This document shows positions 1 to 5,527 of a stretch of 5,527 bases of DNA, piece by piece. The translations under genes and the position numbers were made by a program. Within the stretch, counting starts at the first letter, position 1. Every line of letters starts with the position of its first letter. Location of the stretch: contig JAKAJY010000189.1 in assembly GCA_021824845.1 (NCBI GenBank), positions 1 to 5,527 of the forward strand. The letters are read 5' to 3'. Origin of the DNA: an archaeon. GTDB taxonomy: Archaea; Thermoproteota; Nitrososphaeria; Nitrososphaerales; Nitrosopumilaceae. The notes under the pieces are model-generated. The model searched no databases and was not told the origin of the DNA. It saw nothing but the letters and a program-made list of their open reading frames with translations.

Positions 1-2946
1 ACACAAAAATTAATTGAACACGGAGAAGACCCAAACGCTCCAGGGGGATATTTCATAATTAACGGATCAGAACGAGTTATCGTAGGACTAGAAGATTTAT
101 CATACAACAAAATCATCGTAGATAAGGAAAAGGTCGGCGGTAACGACGTCTACAAAGCAAAGGTCTATTCCTCAATTGTTGGTTATCGTGCAAAACTAGA
201 ACTGGTAATGAAAAACGACGGACTGATTGTCGCAAGAATTCCTGGCTCCCCAGTAGATATTCCAGTAGTTACTTTGATGAGAGCACTTGGACTAGAGTCT
301 GACAGAGAGATTGCAGCAGCAACCTCACTAGTAGAATCAATCCAAAACGAGCTTGAAGCATCATTTGAAAAAGTAGCCGAGGTCCAGACCTCAAAGGATT
401 CCATAGTATACATCAGTAAAAGAATTGCACCCGGAATGTTAGAGGAGTTCCAAATCAAGCGTGCCGAGACATTGCTTGATTGGGGTCTTTTGCCACACCT
501 AGGAAAGCATCAGGAAAACAGAAGAGAAAAGGCGCAGTTCTTGGGCGAAGCAGCATGCAAGCTAATCGAGCTAAAACTGGGCTGGATCTCACCTGATGAC
601 AAGGACCATTATGGAAATAAAGTAATCAAATTCGCAGGACAAATGCTAGCTGATCTGTTCAGAACTGCATTCAGAAATCTAGTCCGCGACATGAAATACC
701 AACTAGAAAGATCCGGACAAAAGCGGGGAATCAATGCAGTAGCAGCTGCTATAAGACCTGGTATTGTTTCTGATAAACTCAACAATGCAATTGCAACAGG
801 AAACTGGGGCAGGGGAAGAGTAGGGGTAACACAACTACTGGATAGAACAAACTATCTATCCACCATTTCACACCTCAGAAGAATTCAATCACCATTATCT
901 CGAACTCAGCCAAACTTTGAGGCAAGAGACCTGCACCCAACTCATTTTGGAAGAATCTGTCCAAGCGAAACACCAGAAGGCTCCAATTGTGGGCTGGTCA
1001 AGAACTTGGCACTATCTGCCATCATTTCAGTAAATGTATCACCAGAAGAGATAATCGAAAAACTATACGATTTGGGCTCAGTACACTTTACAGATGCAAA
1101 AGAAGACCTCAAACGAGACGGAACTCGAGTCTTTGTTGATGGACGACTAGTCGGCTATTACAAAGATGGAGACAAGCTAGTTGAATCACTGCGTGATCTT
1201 AGAAGAAACTCTAAAATCCACCCACATGTCGGAATCTCACTTTTCAAGCCAGGAGTAGAAGGCGCAACCACTAGACTATACGTAAACTGCAATGCAGGAC
1301 GTGTGCTTCGACCACTCATTGTGATAAAGGAAGGAAAACCACTAGTCACACAAGAGCTAATCGATAAGGTATCAAAGAAACTCATGTCTTGGAATGATCT
1401 TCTAAGAATGGGCATCATTGAATTAATCGATGCAAATGAGGAAGAAAACTGTGAAATCACACTGGATGACAAGGACACCAAAAAATTCACTCATCTTGAA
1501 ATATTCCCATCTGCAATTTTGGGAGCAGGCGCATCAATCATCCCATATCCAGAACATAACCAGTCTCCAAGAAACACATACGAATCTGCAATGGCAAAAC
1601 AAAGCCTGGGCTTTTCAACGCCAATGATGAACACCAGCACTTATGTTCGACAGCACCTGATGTGGTATCCACAAACACCAATCGTTACCACCAAGGCACT
1701 CAACCTCTTAGGATTAGAAGACCGACCAGCAGGACAAAACTGTGTAGTTGCAGTATTGCCATTTGATGGTTACAATATTGAGGATGCAATTGTAATCAGC
1801 AAGGCAGCAGTAGACAGGGGCCTGGGCAGGACATTTTTCTATAGAATCTATGAGGCAGAGGCAAAGCAATATCCTGGCGGAATGCGAGACAACTTTGAGA
1901 TTCCAAATGCCGAGGATAACATACGAGGCTACAAGGGAGAAAAGGCATATCGATTACTAGAAGAGGACGGGGTGATTGCAGGTGAATCAACCGCAGTTGG
2001 TGGAGACATTCTGATTGGCAAGACCAGTCCTCCAAGATTCATGGAAGAATACCGCGAATTCGAGTCCAAAGGACCATATCGACGTGACACATCAATTGGT
2101 GTTAGACCATCAGAGACCGGCGTTGTGGATACAGTAGTAATGACCCAGTCCAATGAGGGCGGCAAAATGTACAAGATTAGAGTTAGAGACATGAGAATTC
2201 CAGAGATTGGTGACAAGTTTGCATCAAGACATGGACAAAAGGGAGTAGTTGGTATACTGGCAAGATACGAAGACTTGCCATATACTGCGGAAGGAGTCAT
2301 TCCAGATGTTTTGATCAACCCACACGCATTCCCATCACGTATGACTGTAGGCATGTTCATGGAGTCAATTTCTGGCAAGGCAGCTGCAGTTAGGGGAGCA
2401 AGATTTGATGGTTCTGCGTTTGTTGGAGAAAAGACAGAAGAGATCAAAGCAGCACTAGAACACTCTGGTCTGAAATATTCCGGTAAAGAAATGATGTATG
2501 ATGGCAGAACTGGCAAACCATTCCCAGTAGAGGTCTTCATTGGCGTTGTATATTATCAAAAACTGCACCACATGGTTGCAGACAAAATACATGCAAGAGC
2601 AAGAGGCCAAGTCCAAATGCTGACCAAGCAGCCAACAGAAGGTCGTGCAAGGGGTGGAGGACTCAGATTTGGTGAAATGGAGCGAGACTGCCTAATTGCA
2701 TATGGTGCATCTATGATTCTCAAAGACAGATTGCTAGATGAATCAGACAAATCAGAAATCTACGTCTGTGAGCGATGTGGACTGGTTGCATATCATGATG
2801 TTAAACAAAGAAAATACGTTTGCCGAGTCTGCGGAGATAAGGCCAAAGTCTCCTCAGTATCAGTAGCATATGCATTCAAGTTGTTATTGCAAGAAATGCA
2901 GAGCCTTAACGTAGCACCAAGACTAATGATAAAGGAGAGAGTGTAA
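1..2946 (+). CDS. rpoB: DNA-directed RNA polymerase subunit B (Rpo2/RpoB), 5'-truncated by the window edge
   Basis: This is the second-largest catalytic subunit of archaeal RNA polymerase, homologous to eukaryotic Rpb2 and bacterial beta. The frame is open from base 1 to TAA at 2944-2946 (981 residues seen, numbered here from the window edge). It enters at a GGYFIINGSERV motif, so roughly 130-140 N-terminal residues are missing, judged from a usual length near 1,115. Visible landmarks in order are DKDHYGNK (201-207 core), the fork region LLDRTNYLSTISHLRR (279-294), GRICPSETPEG (317-327), PEHNQSPRNTYES (517-529), GYNIEDA with the acidic pair E594/D595, GDKFASRHGQKG with K739 and K747 (counterparts of yeast Rpb2 K979/K987), the GRARGGGLRFGEMERD segment (881-896), a clamp zinc site C923/C926/C941/C944, and the anchor-like C-terminus ending MIKERV. 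The gene is not split into B'' and B'. The upstream gene, expected to be rpoH in archaea, is outside the window. No frameshift or missing catalytic residue was seen. Confidence 0.98.
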   Translation, partial: TQKLIEHGEDPNAPGGYFIINGSERVIVGLEDLSYNKIIVDKEKVGGNDVYKAKVYSSIVGYRAKLELVMKNDGLIVARIPGSPVDIPVVTLMRALGLESDREIAAATSLVESIQNELEASFEKVAEVQTSKDSIVYISKRIAPGMLEEFQIKRAETLLDWGLLPHLGKHQENRREKAQFLGEAACKLIELKLGWISPDDKDHYGNKVIKFAGQMLADLFRTAFRNLVRDMKYQLERSGQKRGINAVAAAIRPGIVSDKLNNAIATGNWGRGRVGVTQLLDRTNYLSTISHLRRIQSPLSRTQPNFEARDLHPTHFGRICPSETPEGSNCGLVKNLALSAIISVNVSPEEIIEKLYDLGSVHFTDAKEDLKRDGTRVFVDGRLVGYYKDGDKLVESLRDLRRNSKIHPHVGISLFKPGVEGATTRLYVNCNAGRVLRPLIVIKEGKPLVTQELIDKVSKKLMSWNDLLRMGIIELIDANEEENCEITLDDKDTKKFTHLEIFPSAILGAGASIIPYPEHNQSPRNTYESAMAKQSLGFSTPMMNTSTYVRQHLMWYPQTPIVTTKALNLLGLEDRPAGQNCVVAVLPFDGYNIEDAIVISKAAVDRGLGRTFFYRIYEAEAKQYPGGMRDNFEIPNAEDNIRGYKGEKAYRLLEEDGVIAGESTAVGGDILIGKTSPPRFMEEYREFESKGPYRRDTSIGVRPSETGVVDTVVMTQSNEGGKMYKIRVRDMRIPEIGDKFASRHGQKGVVGILARYEDLPYTAEGVIPDVLINPHAFPSRMTVGMFMESISGKAAAVRGARFDGSAFVGEKTEEIKAALEHSGLKYSGKEMMYDGRTGKPFPVEVFIGVVYYQKLHHMVADKIHARARGQVQMLTKQPTEGRARGGGLRFGEMERDCLIAYGASMILKDRLLDESDKSEIYVCERCGLVAYHDVKQRKYVCRVCGDKAKVSSVSVAYAFKLLLQEMQSLNVAPRLMIKERV
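2932..2937 (+). promoter_or_regulatory. Ribosome binding site for rpoA1, embedded in the end of rpoB
   Basis: AAGGAG matches the anti-Shine-Dalgarno end of archaeal 16S rRNA (AGGAGGTG-like complement). It leaves 9 bases before the TTG start at 2947. It lies inside the Lys-Glu codons of the rpoB C-terminus (MIKERV), so the same bases serve coding and initiation. It supports the TTG start over the downstream ATG at 3067. With no spacer between the genes, it suggests initiation by ribosomes finishing rpoB, which is inference. Confidence 0.75.
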
Positions 2947-5527
2947 TTGTCAGTTCAAACAGTAAAAGCAATCGACGGAATAAAATTCTCAGTATGGTCA
3001 CCAACTGAAATCAGAAAATATTCCGTTGCTGAAATCACCGCACCAGAGACATACGACGAAGACGGAATGGCAGTGCAAGGCGGACTGATGGATGGCAGAC
3101 TGGGAACCCTAGAACCTGGACAAAAATGCCTCACATGCGGAAATACTGCGGCAAGATGTCCTGGACACTTTGGCCACATCGAGCTGGCAGAACCGGTATT
3201 GCACATTGCATTCATTGACAATATTCACAAACTGTTGCTCGCAACATGTCGATCCTGCTCCAGATTAAAGCTCCCACAAGAGGATCTTGACAGCTATGGG
3301 CAAATCTTCAAAAAAGAGGCAGCATACACTATCATTTCACAAAAAAGAATTCCAGAGGAAATTCTAGACAAGGCAAAGAAAGCAAAGGAATGTCCACACT
3401 GCGGAAAACCACAATACGACATGATATTTACAAAACCTACAATATTCATCGAAAAAACCGAAATAGGAGAGCACAGACTACTCCCAATCACCATACGAGA
3501 GCGATTCACACAAATCCGTGATGAAGACCTAAGATTGCTTGGTTATGATCCAAACACTGCAAGACCGGAATGGTTCATTCTCCAAGTATTGCCAGTACCA
3601 CCAGTAACAGTTAGACCATCCATAATATTGGAAACAGGAATCAGATCAGAGGACGATCTCACACACAAAATGGTTGACATCATTCGTGTAAACCAAAGAC
3701 TAAAGGAAAGCAAGGATGCTGGTACACCACCACTAATCGTTCAGGACTTGGTTGACCTATTGCAATATCATACCACTACATACTTTGATAATGAGGTATC
3801 TGGAATCCCACAAGCTCACCATCGTTCTGGTAGGCCATTAAAGACATTAACTCAAAGACTCAAAGGAAAGGAAGGAAGATTCAGAGGCTCGCTTTCTGGA
3901 AAAAGAGTAGACTTTTCCAGTAGAACCGTCATATCCCCAGACCCAAGCCTTGATCTGTCCGAGGTAGGAGTTCCAGAGGCAATCGCAAAGAAGTTAACTA
4001 TTCCAGAAATCATAACAGAATGGAACATTGAGAGAATGCGAGAGCTGGTAATCAATGGGCCGGACAAGTTCCCAGGCGTCAATTATATCGTAAGACCAGA
4101 TGGCGTAAAAATAAGACTCGATTTCGTAGAGGACCGCTCCATAATAGCACAAAACCTTGAAGTTGGATATCTGGTGGAAAGACATCTTTCCGATGGCGAC
4201 ATTGTAATGTTTAATCGGCAACCATCATTGCACCAAATGTCAATTATGGCCCACTATGTCCGGGTACTGCCAGGAAAAACATTCAGACTACACCCATCAG
4301 TATGTCCACCATACAACGCAGACTTTGATGGAGATGAAATGAACCTGCACGTGCCACAAAGTGAGGAGGCAAGAGCAGAAGCCATCTTACTAATGAGAGT
4401 TCAAGACCAATTAATCTCACCAAGATATGGTGGACCAATCATTGGAGGATTGAGGGACTTTATCACAGGATCATACCTTCTAACTAAAGACGATACCGTC
4501 CTCACATCACAAGAGTTTGCAAACTATGCAATGCTTGGTGGATATGATGGCGAGCTACCTGCACCAGCAACAAAAGGAAAGGATGGACAACTATACTCTG
4601 GAAAGCAATTGTTCTCATTGTTCCTACCAACTGACTTTAACTTTGTAATCACATCAAAGTGGTCCAAGGGAACCAAAGGAACACAAAAAGATGTTGTAAT
4701 CAAAAACGGACAGCTAATCAGCGGAGTAATTGACAAGGCATCCATTGGTGCAGAAGAGCCAGAAAGTGTCTTGCACAGAATTGCAAAGGACTATGGCAAT
4801 GCTACTGCAAAGAAATTCCTCAACTCTGTTCTAATTGTGGCAAAGCAATTCATCACTCACTATGGATTCAGCTATGGCTATGCAGACTTGGAATTATCCG
4901 ACAAGGTAAAGGCAGACATTCACGCAGGAATCGACGAATCTTACAACACAGTATATGATCTGATTTCACAGGCAAAGAAGGGTACACTAAAGCTGACCAG
5001 AGGTCTATCAGCAGATGAGGCACTGGAAGCATATATCGTAAATGAGCTATCCAAAGCAAGAGACAAGGCAGGAAACACTGCAGACCAGCAACTAGACAAA
5101 AACAATGCCGCAAGAATCATGGCAACAACTGGTGCTAGAGGATCATCACTAAACATCGGCCAGATGGCAGGTGCACTAGGTCAGCAGTCAATTCGTGGTA
5201 ATAGACTAAACAAGGGATACAACAACCGTGCATTGCCACACTTTAAGGAAAATGACGACAACCCAGACGCACACGGATTTGTAAAATCAAACTATAGGGA
5301 TGGTCTTTCTACAATAGAATTCTTCTTCCACGCAATGGGTGGACGAGAGGGACTAGTAGACACTGCAGTCAGAACACAACAGTCTGGTTACATGCAGAGA
5401 AGACTGGTAAACGCACTGGAACACATCAAACTAGAATATGACAACACTGTACGTGACCCACACGGACACATCATCCAATTCCTGTATGGTGAAGATGGAA
5501 TTGATGTTGCAAAGTCTGACCACGGTG
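2947..5527 (+). CDS. rpoA1: DNA-directed RNA polymerase subunit A' (Rpo1N), 3'-truncated by the window edge
   Basis: This is the N-terminal part of the largest catalytic subunit, homologous to Rpb1 and bacterial beta'. 860 codons are open to the edge. The start is TTG at 2947: the codon before it is the rpoB stop, the next ATG (3067, residue 41) would remove the family-typical IDGIKFSVWSPTEIRKYSV segment, and a good ribosome site precedes it. Landmarks: clamp zinc site C61/C64/C71/H74; second zinc site C101/C104/C149/C152; rudder/switch region from GIPQAHHRSGRP (286-297) to GKRVDFSSRTVISPDP (318-333); FNRQPSLHQMS (422-432); catalytic NADFDGDEMN (457-466), where D459, D461 and D463 hold the active-site magnesium; pore/funnel-side TGARGSSLNIGQMAG (728-742); and the bridge helix from about 789 to 825. 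The window ends about 35 residues past the helix. Archaeal A' is usually about 880 residues, so either the A' C-terminus or, in a fused gene, the start of the A'' part lies just outside. Expression is probably coupled to rpoB. Confidence 0.97.
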   Translation, partial: MSVQTVKAIDGIKFSVWSPTEIRKYSVAEITAPETYDEDGMAVQGGLMDGRLGTLEPGQKCLTCGNTAARCPGHFGHIELAEPVLHIAFIDNIHKLLLATCRSCSRLKLPQEDLDSYGQIFKKEAAYTIISQKRIPEEILDKAKKAKECPHCGKPQYDMIFTKPTIFIEKTEIGEHRLLPITIRERFTQIRDEDLRLLGYDPNTARPEWFILQVLPVPPVTVRPSIILETGIRSEDDLTHKMVDIIRVNQRLKESKDAGTPPLIVQDLVDLLQYHTTTYFDNEVSGIPQAHHRSGRPLKTLTQRLKGKEGRFRGSLSGKRVDFSSRTVISPDPSLDLSEVGVPEAIAKKLTIPEIITEWNIERMRELVINGPDKFPGVNYIVRPDGVKIRLDFVEDRSIIAQNLEVGYLVERHLSDGDIVMFNRQPSLHQMSIMAHYVRVLPGKTFRLHPSVCPPYNADFDGDEMNLHVPQSEEARAEAILLMRVQDQLISPRYGGPIIGGLRDFITGSYLLTKDDTVLTSQEFANYAMLGGYDGELPAPATKGKDGQLYSGKQLFSLFLPTDFNFVITSKWSKGTKGTQKDVVIKNGQLISGVIDKASIGAEEPESVLHRIAKDYGNATAKKFLNSVLIVAKQFITHYGFSYGYADLELSDKVKADIHAGIDESYNTVYDLISQAKKGTLKLTRGLSADEALEAYIVNELSKARDKAGNTADQQLDKNNAARIMATTGARGSSLNIGQMAGALGQQSIRGNRLNKGYNNRALPHFKENDDNPDAHGFVKSNYRDGLSTIEFFFHAMGGREGLVDTAVRTQQSGYMQRRLVNALEHIKLEYDNTVRDPHGHIIQFLYGEDGIDVAKSDHG

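Noticed and set aside
183..458. 91-codon open frame on the - strand, and similar short - strand frames at 1158-1490, 1796-2035, 2556-2750, 2955-3221, 3294-3509, 3852-4221, 4524-4745 and 4868-5156
   Set aside because: All are antisense to rpoB or rpoA1 coding sequence. None shows a recognisable motif or a reason to prefer it over the conserved sense gene.
1430..1627. 65-codon + strand frame nested in rpoB
   Set aside because: It is out of frame inside conserved rpoB sequence, and its product is glutamine/histidine/lysine-rich with no known motif. It is a chance frame.
1929..2540. 203-codon open frame on the - strand
   Set aside because: It lies wholly antisense to the highly conserved catalytic region of rpoB, and its translation is serine/proline-rich and low-complexity-like with no recognisable domain. 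It is a shadow of rpoB codon bias.
208..2946. ATG at 208 as the true start of rpoB
   Set aside because: The same frame is open back to base 1 and encodes conserved B-subunit sequence (GGYFIINGSERV) upstream, so this methionine is internal and the gene is cut by the window edge.
2900..3000. A promoter or terminator between the two genes
   Set aside because: There is no intergenic space, no T-rich tract on the + strand and no convincing archaeal TATA/BRE element, so the two genes look co-transcribed.
3067..5527. ATG at 3067 as the start of rpoA1
   Set aside because: It would drop 40 residues including the conserved N-terminal segment before the first zinc site, and it lacks the well-placed AAGGAG that precedes TTG at 2947.
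1..5527. A hidden novel system, mobile element or repeat array
   Set aside because: Both strands were read by eye. Every base is accounted for by two well-known housekeeping genes, and no direct or inverted repeat array, tRNA-like structure or foreign-looking composition stood out.

Overview
This window lies entirely inside the large-subunit RNA polymerase operon of an archaeon. It holds two genes, both on the + strand and both cut by the window edges. The first 2946 bases are the last 981 codons of rpoB (subunit B, the Rpb2/bacterial beta homologue). The rest, from 2947 to the right edge, is the first 860 codons of the gene for subunit A' (the Rpb1/beta' homologue). No RNA gene, mobile element, repeat array, CRISPR or intergenic region is visible, and coding density is effectively 100%.

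Source organism: the motifs are archaeal/eukaryotic in type rather than bacterial, for example GYNIEDA and GDKFASRHGQKG in B, and NADFDGDEMN and FFFHAMGGREGL in A'. The B gene runs unbroken through the region where many Euryarchaeota split it into B'' and B'. The A' bridge helix is of the QSGYMQRR kind. Four 60-base lines counted by hand (starting at 1, 2161, 3121 and 5041) average about 42% G+C, and codon use favours A-ending codons (AGA, CTA, GCA, CCA). The overall protein sequence resembles ammonia-oxidising Thaumarchaeota (Nitrososphaerota), perhaps a Nitrosotenuis/Nitrosoarchaeum-like group. That placement is inference from recall, not from a search.

Layout and cooperation: the rpoB stop TAA (2944-2946) abuts a TTG start for rpoA1 at 2947 with no spacer. 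A Shine-Dalgarno-like AAGGAG sits inside the last codons of rpoB, so the two subunits, needed in equal amounts, are probably translationally coupled. Together they form the two-metal active centre: A' supplies the metal-A aspartates and the bridge helix, and B supplies the acidic pair and lysines on the other side of the cleft.

This is a highly conserved housekeeping region. I found no undescribed system. The points worth a second look are the zero-gap in-frame gene junction and the fact that the window stops just where archaeal lineages differ in whether subunit A is split.
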